NCBI GenBank assembly: GCA_964500805.1
Contig: CAZCQH010000002.1
Span: 62,001 to 126,000 of the forward strand
Reading direction: 5' to 3'
DNA length: 64,000 bases
From: Ga0077555 sp964500805
Lineage (GTDB): Bacteria; Pseudomonadota; Alphaproteobacteria; Rhizobiales; Hyphomicrobiaceae
Each line of letters opens with the position of its first letter. Positions within the stretch are counted from its first letter, which is position 1. The notes beneath the pieces were generated by a model. It saw only the letters and a list, made by a program, of their open reading frames with translations. It was not told the origin of the DNA and searched no databases. The translations under genes and the position numbers were made by a program. This document shows positions 8,485 through 17,339 of the stretch, piece by piece.

Positions 8485-8606
8485 GCTGCGCGTCTCCGAT
8501 TTGCCGCCGTGCGATCAGCGCCTCTTAGCTGCGATCGGCCGCGCGGCAAAGGCCACCTCGTGCGCGCCTGGATGGTGATGCCCCAGCCGTATTGCTGGTT
8601 GCGCTT

Positions 8607-8987
8607 TCAGCTGGCTGCCTTGCGGTAGACGTCCTTCAACGTGATGCGCCCGTCCTTGAACGTGTAGCGCTCCACACCGTGCTCTTCCCGGGTTTCGCCC
8701 GTTGCCTTGTTCCGCTCGATCAGCCGGAAAGTCATGAACGTCGCGCTGGCGGCGTGATGGTAGACGACGTCCTCGAAACGTCGTTCGACGTCGCCGCCAC
8801 CGGTTGCCGCGAGCGCGGAACCTACGGCTTCACGACCCGTGATGCGCCGGATCTCGCCGCGACCGTCATCCGATGCCCAGACGAAGTCCGGCGTGACCAC
8901 TGAGTAGAGGAGATCGACGTCGCGGCGAAACCAAGCGCGTCCGAAGGTCTTGAACAGCTGGTCGCGATCAGCCGGCGCTGGTGTCAT
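8607..8987 (-). CDS. SnoaL-like/NTF2-fold protein
   Basis: The 126-aa product has the NTF2-like layout: an N-terminal helix (DQLFKTFGRAWFRRDVDLLYSV), a VTPDFVWASDDGRGEI strand region and a C-terminal sheet with VERYTFKDGRITLKDVYRK. Such proteins form a cone-shaped pocket and serve as small isomerases, hydrolases or binding proteins; no catalytic role can be assigned. GGAG eight bases before the ATG at 8987 supports this start over an ATG ten codons upstream. The next gene to the right (amtB) is divergent. Confidence 0.7.
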   Translation of the reverse strand: MTPAPADRDQLFKTFGRAWFRRDVDLLYSVVTPDFVWASDDGRGEIRRITGREAVGSALAATGGGDVERRFEDVVYHHAASATFMTFRLIERNKATGETREEHGVERYTFKDGRITLKDVYRKAAS

Positions 8988-9177
8988 GGTATCGTCTCCA
9001 CGGGCGGTCTCCGACACTTTATGATCTTCGCCGTAGTGGGAACACAGTGGTTGTTGCCCAATGTTTAGGCAGAACTGCCAATAAGGTTGCCTAATAATTC
9101 ATCCCAGGGCCGATCGCGCTTCACCCTCCGACTTTGTTACCTTTTGAAAAATAACAGTGATCTGTGATTTTTCAACT

Positions 9178-9193
9178 TTGGCATGCTTTTTGA
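9178..9193 (+). promoter_or_regulatory. Sigma-54 (-24/-12) promoter candidate for amtB
   Basis: TTGGCATG (9178-9185) followed after four T-rich bases by TTGA (9190-9193) resembles the RpoN consensus TTGGCACG-N4-TTGCA. The GG of the -24 element and the G of the -12 element are correctly spaced. The -12 element has GA in place of GC. Nitrogen-regulated amtB genes commonly use RpoN with NtrC. The start codon at 9279 lies about 85 bases downstream. Confidence 0.5.
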
Positions 9194-9278
9194 TCATCGT
9201 GCTCGGACATCAAACAGACCGCCTGGTTGTTCGGCGGTCGCGCAGAAACTCGACAATCGAAGACACGGGGCCGGGGCG

Positions 9279-10508
9279 ATGGAGCAGCTGCAAGCGAGTG
9301 CGGACGTCTTTTTCCTGCTGATGGGGGCAATACTGGTTTTTGCCATGCATGGCGGTTTCGCGTTCCTGGAAGTCGGGACCGTTCGCCACAAGAACCAGGT
9401 CAACGCGCTCTGCAAGATCCTGGTCGACTTCGCCATCTCGACGCTCGCCTACTTCCTGATCGGCTACTGGATCGCTTATGGCGTCAGCTTCATGGCGAGC
9501 GCGGAGTCCATTGCGGGCGGCGCCAAGGGCTTCGATGCGCAGGGGCTCAGCTTGGTCAAGTTCTTCTTTCTATGCACGTTCGCGGCAGCGGTGCCGGCGA
9601 TCATCTCGGGGGGCATCGCCGAGCGGGCAAGCTTCCTGCCTCAGTGTCTCGCGACGGCGGCCATCGTCGGCCTCTTCTATCCTTTGTTCGAAGGCATCGT
9701 CTGGAACAAGAACTTCGGGCTGCAGGAGAACTTCTTTGCGGCGAAGCTCGGCGCTGAGTTCAAGGATTTCGCAGGCTCGATCGTCGTGCATGCATTTGGG
9801 GGCTGGGCAGCACTTGCTGCCGTTTATCAGCTTGGACCGCGTATCGGGCGCTATTCCAAGGGACGGTCGATCGCGACGCCGCCCTCGTCATTGCCGTGGC
9901 TCGCCATGGGCTCGTGGATGCTTTGCATCGGCTGGTTCGGCTTCAACGTGATGAGCGCGCAGACGCTGAAGACCGTCTCGGGTCTCGTCGCGATGAACTC
10001 GCTGATGGCGATGAGCGGCGGCATTCTGGTGGCACTTTGGGCCGGCAAGAACGATCCGGGCTTCGTGCACAACGGTGCGCTCGCCGGTCTGGTTGCGGTT
10101 TGCGCGGGCTCCGACGTCATGCATCCGCTCGGAGCGCTCGTGACCGGTGGTGTCGCAGGATTCATCTTCGTCCAGATGTTCCAGATCGCGACCAACAAGT
10201 GGGAGCTCGACGATGTGCTCGGGGTGTGGCCGTTGCATGGCTTGTGCGGACTATGGGGCGGCATTGCCTGCGGTATCTTTGGCCTAAAGATGTTTGGCGG
10301 CCTGGGTGGCGTCACCTTCCTCTCGCAGCTGGTAGGCAGCGTCATGGGCGCTGCGGCGGGGCTTGCCTCCGGCCTCATCATCTACATCGCGGTCGACGTT
10401 ATGGCGTGCTTGCGGCTCTCGGCTGACGATGAGCGCGAGGGTGCGGACCTTGCCGTTCACAAGATCAGCGCCAATCCGGAAGACGACGTGCGCAGCGGCC
10501 GGCTCTGA
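9279..10508 (+). CDS. amtB: Ammonium transporter, Amt/MEP/Rh family
   Basis: The 409-aa protein has about eleven transmembrane helices and typical Amt motifs: FFLLMGAILVFAMHGGFAFLE, GGIAERASF, DFAGSIVVHAFGG with the first pore histidine, and WPLHGLCGLWGG with the second. It conducts ammonium or ammonia across the inner membrane. The ATG at 9279 is chosen because it aligns with the family; an upstream in-frame ATG at 9183 lies inside the likely sigma-54 promoter. No glnK gene is adjacent, which is unusual because glnK and amtB are usually paired. There is no separate signal sequence ahead of the first helix. Confidence 0.92.
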   Translation: MEQLQASADVFFLLMGAILVFAMHGGFAFLEVGTVRHKNQVNALCKILVDFAISTLAYFLIGYWIAYGVSFMASAESIAGGAKGFDAQGLSLVKFFFLCTFAAAVPAIISGGIAERASFLPQCLATAAIVGLFYPLFEGIVWNKNFGLQENFFAAKLGAEFKDFAGSIVVHAFGGWAALAAVYQLGPRIGRYSKGRSIATPPSSLPWLAMGSWMLCIGWFGFNVMSAQTLKTVSGLVAMNSLMAMSGGILVALWAGKNDPGFVHNGALAGLVAVCAGSDVMHPLGALVTGGVAGFIFVQMFQIATNKWELDDVLGVWPLHGLCGLWGGIACGIFGLKMFGGLGGVTFLSQLVGSVMGAAAGLASGLIIYIAVDVMACLRLSADDEREGADLAVHKISANPEDDVRSGRL

Positions 10509-10693
10509 GCTCTGGCTGTTATCGCTGAAGCGAGCGGGGTGAAGGGGCGGCGGGGCAACCTGCCGCTTCTTCTACATCGAGGGGCCACTGCAGCCCAGGG
10601 CTGCGCACGCAAACGTGGTCACGTAGTGGTGCGCTTACTTGGATCTGGGCTAAGGTCTGCCATCCGCATCACGCATTCCGAAGGGCAATTGCC

Positions 10694-11917
10694 ATGGCCA
10701 CCCGCTCCACGACGTCGCCGCTGCAACGCATCGAGCCTCAGGCCGTGGGGCTCGATCCTGCGCGCCTCGGCCGTATTCGCGAGGCGCTCGAGCGCGACGT
10801 GACGGCTGGCCTCATTCCGGGCGCCGTCGTCGGGATCGCGCGGAAGGGACGGCTCGCCTATCTCGAAGCGGTTGGCATGCGCGACGTAGCGGCGACGCAG
10901 CCGATGTGGGCCGACGCCGTGTTCTCCGTCGCTTCCATGACCAAGCCGATGACCTCGGCCGCGATCATGATGCTGCATGAGGAAGGCCGCCTGCTGCTCG
11001 GCGATCCCGTGTCGAAATACCTGCCGACCATGGCCAGGATGAAGGTCGCGAGGTCGGCCAATGCCGAGACGCTAGAACTGGTCGAGGCCAAGCGCGAGAT
11101 GACGGTGCAGGATCTGCTGCGGCACACGTCGGGGCTCACCTACAAGGACCGGGGGCCGGGCGCCGCGTTCAAGGCGTATCCGGGCTCATCGATCGTGGCG
11201 TCCGTCAAGATGGGCCGCGAGGAGTTCCTCGAGGCGATCGGCAAAGTGCCGCTTGTCTATCAACCAGGTGAAGTGTGGGAGTACGGCTTCTCGACGGACA
11301 TTCTTGGCCACATCGTCGAGGCGGTGTCGGGGCAAACGCTCGGTGCATTCCTGAAGGAGCGTCTCTGGACGCCGCTCGGCATGGCCGACACCAGCTTCGA
11401 TCTGCCGGACGCGTCAAAGAGCCGTTACGCACGCGCCTTGCCGAAGTGCCCGCTCACTGGCGAGACACTGGTCGTGCATCATGCAACCGGGCAGACAACT
11501 AAATGGGAATCTGGCGGTGGCGGTGCGGTATCGACGGCGGCCGATTACTTGCGCTTCACGCAGATGTTGCTCGATGGCGGCGTCTTCGGCGACAAGCGTA
11601 TACTCGGCCGCAAGACCGTCGAGCTGATGCGCGCCGATCATCTGAGCCCCGAGATCCAGAACCGCATCACGTCGATGGATCCTGCATGCAACGGGTACGG
11701 ATTTGGATTAGGTTTCGCAGTGCGAAAGGGTGCTGGTGTCGCGGCGCAGCTCGGCTCGGCGGGTGACTATTACTGGTCCGGAGTGTACGGCACCTATTTC
11801 TGGATCGACCCGACGGAAGAGATGACAGTGGTGTTCATGGCTGCCGCTCCCGGCCAGATGCGCCTGCGCTACCGGCAGCTCATGCGCGGCCTCGTGCTGC
11901 AGGCGCTGGTGGACTGA
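10694..11917 (+). CDS. Beta-lactamase-fold serine hydrolase (EstB-like esterase)
   Basis: The 407-aa protein has the class C beta-lactamase/penicillin-binding fold. The catalytic S-x-x-K is in SVASMTKPMTSA at about residue 78. A Tyr motif appears in VWEYGFSTDILGHIVE. The C-terminal GSAGDYYWSGVYGTYFWIDP region replaces the KTG box. This pattern is typical of EstB-type carboxylesterases that cleave short-chain esters rather than of true beta-lactamases. No signal peptide is seen, so it is probably cytoplasmic. AAGGG lies about nine bases before ATG 10694. Substrate is unknown. Confidence 0.82.
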   Translation: MATRSTTSPLQRIEPQAVGLDPARLGRIREALERDVTAGLIPGAVVGIARKGRLAYLEAVGMRDVAATQPMWADAVFSVASMTKPMTSAAIMMLHEEGRLLLGDPVSKYLPTMARMKVARSANAETLELVEAKREMTVQDLLRHTSGLTYKDRGPGAAFKAYPGSSIVASVKMGREEFLEAIGKVPLVYQPGEVWEYGFSTDILGHIVEAVSGQTLGAFLKERLWTPLGMADTSFDLPDASKSRYARALPKCPLTGETLVVHHATGQTTKWESGGGGAVSTAADYLRFTQMLLDGGVFGDKRILGRKTVELMRADHLSPEIQNRITSMDPACNGYGFGLGFAVRKGAGVAAQLGSAGDYYWSGVYGTYFWIDPTEEMTVVFMAAAPGQMRLRYRQLMRGLVLQALVD

Positions 11918-12302
11918 TTGTATCTCGCGGGCAAGCAGATAGGTAAATTGGCCTAAGTCGTGCCCTGGATGCGCTATTCCATTTGCGACCTGCTCCGAGT
12001 GGTGTTGGCGTAAAGCGTACGCTGGCGACGAGCAGGGGGTGGACTCGAGCGACGACGCAAACGTCACCGTTGGCGACCGAGGCGCCTCGAGAGCGAGCAC
12101 GGCCGGGCCGCAAGGCTTAAAACAATGCGCGCTGGTTCCGATTGCGAAGGTCGCTTTGCGACGCGTGAGCTGCACGCTCTCGCGTTCCCGGCAGGGGGCC
12201 GGCCTCGTCACCCCATGCATTTGGGCTGGCTCGACTTGGCCACCCGCGACAACATCGATAGAAAGCTGGCGCGCAACGCACGACCGAGGGGGCAAAACCC
12301 AT
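11918..12302. other. Intergenic region between serine hydrolase and aminotransferase
   Basis: I see no gene, strong promoter or terminator in these 385 bases. The aminotransferase frame is open upstream to 12039, but that extension has no similarity to the enzyme family. The start is placed at 12303 after GAGGGGGC. Confidence 0.4.
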
Positions 12303-13523
12303 ATGACCGAAATGACCGGCCTCGAGGCCATGGTCCAGGGCAAGATCATCTCGCCCTTCACGCGGCTGAGAAGGCTTCTTGCCGACGTGCCGCCCGGCCA
12401 CGCCAACCCCATCGAGATGACGGCGGGTGATCCGAAAGAAGTGATGCCCGGCTTCGTCATCGATCGCATGGAGGAAGCCAAGCATCTGCTCGGCACTTAT
12501 CCGACGGTGCGCGGCAGCGACGATCTGCGGATGGCGATCGGCAATTGGATAGAGCGGCGCTATGGCATCACCGGACAACTCGACAAGCTGCGGGATGTGC
12601 ATCCGCTCAATGGCTCGCGCGAGGGTTTGTTCTACGCCATCCTCCCGGCGGCTGGGCGCAAGCGCGTCGCTGGCGGGCGACCTGTCGTGCTGGTGCCGAA
12701 CCCAAATTATCACGTCTATCTTGGCTCGGCCGCCGTTGTGAACGCGGAGACGGTCTACCTCAACGCTACGGAGGAAACCGGGCATCTGCCGGATCTCGAC
12801 AAGCTGGAAAAGGATACGGCAACGCTCGAACGGACGATCGCGTTCTATCTTTGCTCGCCGGCCAATCCGCAGGGCGCAGTGGCAAGTGCCGCCTACATCA
12901 AGAAGGCGCTTGGTCTCGCGCGCCAGTACGACTTCATGCTGTTCCTCGACGAGTGCTACTCGGAGATCTACACGCGGGAAGCGCCAACTGGTGGGCTGCA
13001 GGTTGCAGCCGCCACGCCCGAGAAATTCAAGAACCTCGTCGTGTTCAACTCGCTGTCGAAGCGGTCGAACCTGCCGGGCTTGCGGTCCGGCTTCGCGGCC
13101 GGCGACGGTGATTTCATCGAGACGCTGGCAGAGGTGCGCAATGTCGTCGGGCCGCAAATGCCAGGCGTGGTACAGCACGCTTCGATCGCGGTCTGGTCGG
13201 AGGAGCAGCATGTGACCGCCATCCGGCAAGCTTACCGGACCAAATTCGACATCTGCGACGAGATCCTGACCGGGCGCATGGGGTACAAGCGACCCGCGGG
13301 CGGATTCTTCCTTTGGCTCGATATGAGCCATTTGGGCGGCGGCGTCGACGCTACCTTAACCCTATGGAAACGCTGCGGTGTCAGGGTTGTGCCGGGAGCC
13401 TACCTGTCCCAGCCCGACCGCGAAGGGGTGAACCCCGGCGAGCGCTACGTCCGCGTCGCACTCGTGCATGCTCCGGCTCTGATCAGGGAGGCGCTCGAGC
13501 GTGTCGTTTCATTCAAGGCGTAA
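12303..13523 (+). CDS. Class I/II PLP-dependent aminotransferase (DapC-like)
   Basis: This 406-aa protein is a fold-type I aminotransferase. It shows YPTVRGSDDLRMAIGNWIERRYG, the LNGSREGLFY segment, CSPANPQG (the NPxG loop), FLDECYSEIY with the PLP-binding Asp and Tyr, and the Schiff-base lysine in SLSKRSNLPGLRSGF. The closest family by sequence feel is N-succinyl-diaminopimelate aminotransferase (DapC) of lysine and peptidoglycan precursor synthesis. Annotation within this superfamily by eye is uncertain. GAGGGG precedes ATG 12303. It lies 15 bases before ftsK. Confidence 0.82.
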   Translation: MTEMTGLEAMVQGKIISPFTRLRRLLADVPPGHANPIEMTAGDPKEVMPGFVIDRMEEAKHLLGTYPTVRGSDDLRMAIGNWIERRYGITGQLDKLRDVHPLNGSREGLFYAILPAAGRKRVAGGRPVVLVPNPNYHVYLGSAAVVNAETVYLNATEETGHLPDLDKLEKDTATLERTIAFYLCSPANPQGAVASAAYIKKALGLARQYDFMLFLDECYSEIYTREAPTGGLQVAAATPEKFKNLVVFNSLSKRSNLPGLRSGFAAGDGDFIETLAEVRNVVGPQMPGVVQHASIAVWSEEQHVTAIRQAYRTKFDICDEILTGRMGYKRPAGGFFLWLDMSHLGGGVDATLTLWKRCGVRVVPGAYLSQPDREGVNPGERYVRVALVHAPALIREALERVVSFKA

Positions 13524-13538
13524 GCATCTTTCGCGTCC

Positions 13539-16088
13539 ATGTACGGGCAAGTCGAGCATGAGTCGCGCCCGCTGCTCCCCGTCTCGCTGGGAGACAAGCT
13601 GGTTGGCGGCCTGTTGCGGATCGTGGGGATGGCACTCCTTGCGGCGGCGGCGCTCGGCTGGCTGTCCCTCATCACCTGGTCATCGCTCGATCCGAGCCTG
13701 ACGCACGCGACGAGCGGACCGACCCGCAACTGGCTCGGGGCGCTCGGCGCCATCATTTCCGATCTGCTGCTGCAAACTTTCGGACTTGTCGCCATATTGC
13801 TGTTCCTTGCGCCGGCATTCCTTGGCGTGGAACTGGTTCTCAGAGAGCGTGTCGCGGCGTTCCGGTTCCGGCTTTGGCTGCTGCCGTTGGCACTGCTCGT
13901 GCTGGCCGGGGCGTTCGGCTCGCTGCCGGCGCCGCCGCGTTGGCCGCTCAATCATGGGCTGGGCGGAATGGCCGGCGATGCGGCGTTCAGCCTGGTGTCG
14001 GGACTGCTCGCAAGGATCAATCCGGCGCGGGCAGCACTGGTCTCGGGGCTTGTGCTGTTCGGAGCTGGCTTCTGGATGCTCTCGAAGGGGCTCGGGTTGT
14101 CGTCGGTCGACTGGGCGTTGCTCTGGCGGCGGACGCCTGGCACCTCCACGCATCGATTTTCGCCTGCGCATTTGTGGAGCGAATGGCGGCGTCGTCGACC
14201 TGTCATTCATGGTCTGAGCGCGCGGGACCATCATACTCACGCCGACGAGGCGCCTGGTTACGCCGGCTCGAGCGCAGTTCACGCCGCCCGCGCTTCTCCA
14301 GAGGCTGCCGATTGGAGCACGCCCGGAGTTGAGAACGCGGTTGGCGAGAATTTCGCAGCCCTACTCGACGCGTCCGAAGAAGCGCGCGACGACCTCTTCG
14401 ATCGTGCAACGGACGAAGAGAGCGTCGCCATCGCCCGGCGCTTTGCGGCGTCCAGCAAAGAGTTTCCGGCCGTGCAAACGACCATGGCGCCGCGCAAAGC
14501 CTCGAAACTCGCGGGATTGATGAGCTTGCGCAAACCGGCGGCGGTCTACAAGCGCCCGTCAGTGCAGATCCTGAAGCGTCCGCCAAGCGCACGTGCCGGC
14601 ACTGATCCGACTGAGCCGGTGTTGCGCGGCACCGCGCGGCTGCTCGAGGACGTGCTCGCCGACTTCAGCGTCAAGGGCGAGGTGAAGGACATCCGGCCGG
14701 GCCCGGTCGTGACGCTCTACGAGCTCGAGCCGGCTCGGGGAACGAAATCTTCGCGTGTGATCGCGCTTGCCGACGACATCGCGCGTTCGATGAGCGCAAC
14801 GTCGGCGCGGGTCGCGGTGGTGCCGGGCCGCAATGCCATCGGCATCGAGCTGCCCAATGTGCGCCGGGAGATGGTGTATCTGCGCGAGATCCTGGAACAG
14901 GAGGCATGGCGCAACAGCGAGGCGCATCTCCCCATCGTGCTCGGCAAGAGCATCGGCGGCGAGCCGGTCATCACCGATCTCGCGAAGATGCCGCATCTGC
15001 TGGTTGCGGGCACTACCGGATCGGGCAAGTCGGTCGGCGTCAATGTGCTAATCTTGTCGTTGCTCTACCGGTTCTCGCCGGATGAGCTGCGCCTGCTGCT
15101 GATCGACCCGAAGATGCTGGAGCTGTCGGTGTACAATGGCATCCCGCATCTTCTCTCGCCCGTCGTCACGGATCCGCACCAGGCGGCGAGCACACTGATG
15201 TGGGCCGTCATGGAAATGGAGGAGCGCTACAAGCGTATGGCTCAGCTCGGCGTCAGATCGGTCGAGATGTTCAACACGCGGGTGCGCAACGCGAAGAAGC
15301 GGGGCGACCTCATCGGCCGCACAGTACAAACCGGTTATGACGAAGTGAGCGGCGAGGCGATCTATGAGAAGGAGCAGCTCAATCTGGAGACGATGCCCTA
15401 TATCGTCATCGTCGTCGACGAGTTTGCCGACCTGATGGTGGTGGCCGGCAAGGAGATCGAAGGCTCCGTGCAGCGGCTCGCCCAGATGGCGCGTGCTGCC
15501 GGCATCCATATCGTGATGGCGACACAGCGTCCGAGCGTTGATGTGGTCACGGGCACGATCAAGGCAAATTTCCCGAGCCGGATAGCGTTCCGTGTGGCGT
15601 CCAAGATCGACAGCCGGACGATCATCGGGGAGCAGGGCGCGGAGCAATTGCTCGGACAGGGCGACATGCTATTCACAGCGAGTTCGGGAACAGTGGCGCG
15701 GGTGCATGCGCCGTTCGTCTCCGACGAGGAAGTCGAGCGCGTCGTCGCGGCACTGCGTGAGAATGGGGAGCCGGCGTTCGCTGATGGTCTCATTCGGATT
15801 CAGAGTGGCGAGGGGCAGGGCAGTGACGGCGATCCGGCCGATCCGCGCAAGAGTGGGACGGGGGCTGGCGCCGATCCGTCAGAGGATCTCTATGACCGCG
15901 CTGTCGCCATCGTTCATCGTGACCAGAAGGCCTCCACGAGCTACCTGCAGCGGCGGCTATCGATCGGCTACAATCGGGCAGCCGATCTGATCGAGCGGAT
16001 GGAACGTGAGGGGCTCGTCAGCCCGGCCGATCCGGTGGGGCGGCGGCGGATCCTCATTGGCGGCGAAGCCGTTGACGAGCGTGCGTGA
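13539..16088 (+). CDS. ftsK: DNA translocase FtsK
   Basis: The 849-aa protein has four N-terminal transmembrane helices in about residues 25-185, a short linker of ~200 residues, and the RecA-like motor. Walker A reads GTTGSGKSVGVN at about 490, and Walker B is in IVIVVDEFADLMVV at about 620. The C-terminal winged-helix gamma domain begins near DLYDRAVAIVHRDQKAS and recognises KOPS sites. FtsK anchors at the septum, pumps DNA and activates XerCD at dif. The linker is short compared with E. coli FtsK, as is usual in Alphaproteobacteria. ATG 13539 lies just after the aminotransferase stop. Confidence 0.95.
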   Translation: MYGQVEHESRPLLPVSLGDKLVGGLLRIVGMALLAAAALGWLSLITWSSLDPSLTHATSGPTRNWLGALGAIISDLLLQTFGLVAILLFLAPAFLGVELVLRERVAAFRFRLWLLPLALLVLAGAFGSLPAPPRWPLNHGLGGMAGDAAFSLVSGLLARINPARAALVSGLVLFGAGFWMLSKGLGLSSVDWALLWRRTPGTSTHRFSPAHLWSEWRRRRPVIHGLSARDHHTHADEAPGYAGSSAVHAARASPEAADWSTPGVENAVGENFAALLDASEEARDDLFDRATDEESVAIARRFAASSKEFPAVQTTMAPRKASKLAGLMSLRKPAAVYKRPSVQILKRPPSARAGTDPTEPVLRGTARLLEDVLADFSVKGEVKDIRPGPVVTLYELEPARGTKSSRVIALADDIARSMSATSARVAVVPGRNAIGIELPNVRREMVYLREILEQEAWRNSEAHLPIVLGKSIGGEPVITDLAKMPHLLVAGTTGSGKSVGVNVLILSLLYRFSPDELRLLLIDPKMLELSVYNGIPHLLSPVVTDPHQAASTLMWAVMEMEERYKRMAQLGVRSVEMFNTRVRNAKKRGDLIGRTVQTGYDEVSGEAIYEKEQLNLETMPYIVIVVDEFADLMVVAGKEIEGSVQRLAQMARAAGIHIVMATQRPSVDVVTGTIKANFPSRIAFRVASKIDSRTIIGEQGAEQLLGQGDMLFTASSGTVARVHAPFVSDEEVERVVAALRENGEPAFADGLIRIQSGEGQGSDGDPADPRKSGTGAGADPSEDLYDRAVAIVHRDQKASTSYLQRRLSIGYNRAADLIERMEREGLVSPADPVGRRRILIGGEAVDERA

Positions 16089-16236
16089 CGGTGGCTCTGC
16101 GATCACCAGCATTCAGACCCGGGCAGATGCTTGCCGAAGCAAGCGGCAGGGTGCCTCAGCTCAGCGCCTCGATCTTGACCCATTGTTGCGGAATGAGGCA
16201 GGTCTTTGGGAGCGGGAATCACAACGGATTGGCGAT

Positions 16237-16968
16237 ATGACCGGCGCACGGACTCGGATGGGTGCACTCGCGGCTTTGACTATCGCACTTTTGGCGGGGC
16301 CGGCCTTTGGCCAGGACAAGGCGCAGGAGAAGGTACCGGAAAAAGGGGCCGCCAACCCGGTCGGCGGGACGTTCAAGACCAGCACTCAGCCAGAGCCGGC
16401 GGTTCAAGGGATCACCCTCGATGCCAAACAAGTCGAGACGGTCAAGCTGGTCAATGCCTACTTCAACCAGTTCCAGAACTTGAAAGGGACGTTTCTTCAA
16501 ACCGATCCAGAGAAAAAGAAGTTGCGGGGCAAGATCTTCGTCAAGCGACCCGGTAAGTTGCGGTTCGAGTATAATCTGCCGAGCCGCCAGCTGATCGTTT
16601 CAGACGGCCAGCAGGTTGCGATCCAAGATCTGGACCTCAAGACCGATGACAGGGTTCAGCTCGATCAAACGCCGTTCAGGATACTGCTGAAGAACGACGT
16701 CGATATTTTACGCGATGCGCGAATTTCGGAGGTGCACGAGGTCGACGATCTGGTCGTGATCACTCTTCAGGATAAGAGCCCCGACGCACCGGGCCGGATC
16801 CGGCTGTTCATGTCGAAGCTACCTCAGATGGAGTTGAAGGAGTGGGTGACCACCGACTCGCAGGGTAAGGATACGCGGGTCGAGCTTGCCAATCTGGTCA
16901 AATCCGAGGAGATCGACCAGGCGCTGTTCAAAATCGTCAATCCTGGAATGAAGCCGAACAATCAATAA
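16237..16968 (+). CDS. lolA: LolA-family outer-membrane lipoprotein carrier
   Basis: The 243-aa product has a signal peptide (RMGALAALTIALLAGPAFGQ, cleavage likely after AFG). The LolA fold follows: YFNQFQNLKGTFLQTD, RGKIFVKRPGKLRFEY, and an Arg-rich convex sheet. LolA ferries lipoproteins through the periplasm from LolCDE to the outer membrane. The ftsK-lolA order is common in proteobacteria and supports the call. The frame is open into ftsK, but ATG 16237 gives the signal peptide. The ribosome-binding site is weak. A low-complexity Lys/Glu/Pro/Thr stretch follows the signal peptide. Confidence 0.85.
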   Translation: MTGARTRMGALAALTIALLAGPAFGQDKAQEKVPEKGAANPVGGTFKTSTQPEPAVQGITLDAKQVETVKLVNAYFNQFQNLKGTFLQTDPEKKKLRGKIFVKRPGKLRFEYNLPSRQLIVSDGQQVAIQDLDLKTDDRVQLDQTPFRILLKNDVDILRDARISEVHEVDDLVVITLQDKSPDAPGRIRLFMSKLPQMELKEWVTTDSQGKDTRVELANLVKSEEIDQALFKIVNPGMKPNNQ

Positions 16969-17056
16969 GTTAGGTGCATGACTGCATCGAATCAGTGCGC
17001 ACCAGCGCGCCGGGTTGAAGCGAAAAGTAAAATAATCGTGAGCCCACCTATCCCCC

Positions 17057-17084
17057 TTGTATAGGGGAACGCGAAGTCTATTTT
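17057..17084 (+). promoter_or_regulatory. Sigma-70-like promoter candidate for a small transcript
   Basis: TTGTAT (17057-17062) and TATTTT (17079-17084) are 16 bases apart and resemble -35 and -10 elements. Transcription would begin near 17091 and run into the hairpins and terminator at 17189-17230. The -35 overlaps a small inverted repeat, CCCC-N7-GGGG. Confidence 0.35.
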
Positions 17085-17090
17085 AGTTTC

Positions 17091-17230
17091 AGTACAGGCG
17101 ACGTCGCTCAATCGGTAGTGCCCCCCGTCTAGCCGTAGACGTCGTCTGTGGTACCGGCTTCCCTCCCGGTGCCAGCGCGAAAAGCGCCGAGCGCTCGACC
17201 TCCTCCCCCGGGGTCGGGCGCTTTCTTTTT
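17091..17230 (+). ncRNA. Possible small non-coding RNA of ~140 nt
   Basis: Four consecutive stem-loops can be drawn. They are GTCTA-GCCG-TAGAC near 17127-17140, GGTACCGG-N7-CCGGTGCC near 17149-17171, GCGC-GAAAA-GCGC just after, and the terminator stem at 17190-17222. There is no credible reading frame. A promoter-like element stands at 17057-17084. It could instead be the structured 3' end of the lolA transcript, which stops at 16968. The first part (GCTCAATCGGTAG) looks like a tRNA D-arm, but no T-arm or acceptor stem follows. Confidence 0.4.
17190..17230 (+). terminator. Rho-independent terminator
   Basis: GCGCTCGACC pairs with GGTCGGGCGC (one G-U pair) around a C-rich loop, followed by TTTCTTTTTT. 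It ends either the lolA transcript or the small RNA proposed at 17091-17230. Confidence 0.7.
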
Positions 17231-17339
17231 TGGCAAGCCTCGAACACTGAATGGTGGGGATATGTCTGAGCTCGCAATTGCGCACTGCTGAAACGACCTT
17301 AGACTGCTGCCCTGGTCGATAGGCCTCAAGGTGTGCGTA

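Noticed and set aside
10694..11917. Antibiotic-resistance beta-lactamase
   Set aside because: The KTG box is replaced by an esterase-type region, there is no signal peptide, and EstB-like hydrolases fit better.
17091..17170. tRNA gene suggested by GCTCAATCGGTAG (D-arm-like)
   Set aside because: No acceptor stem pairing, no T33 in the would-be anticodon loop and no T-arm with TTCRA. At most a decayed tRNA; listed instead as part of a possible small RNA.
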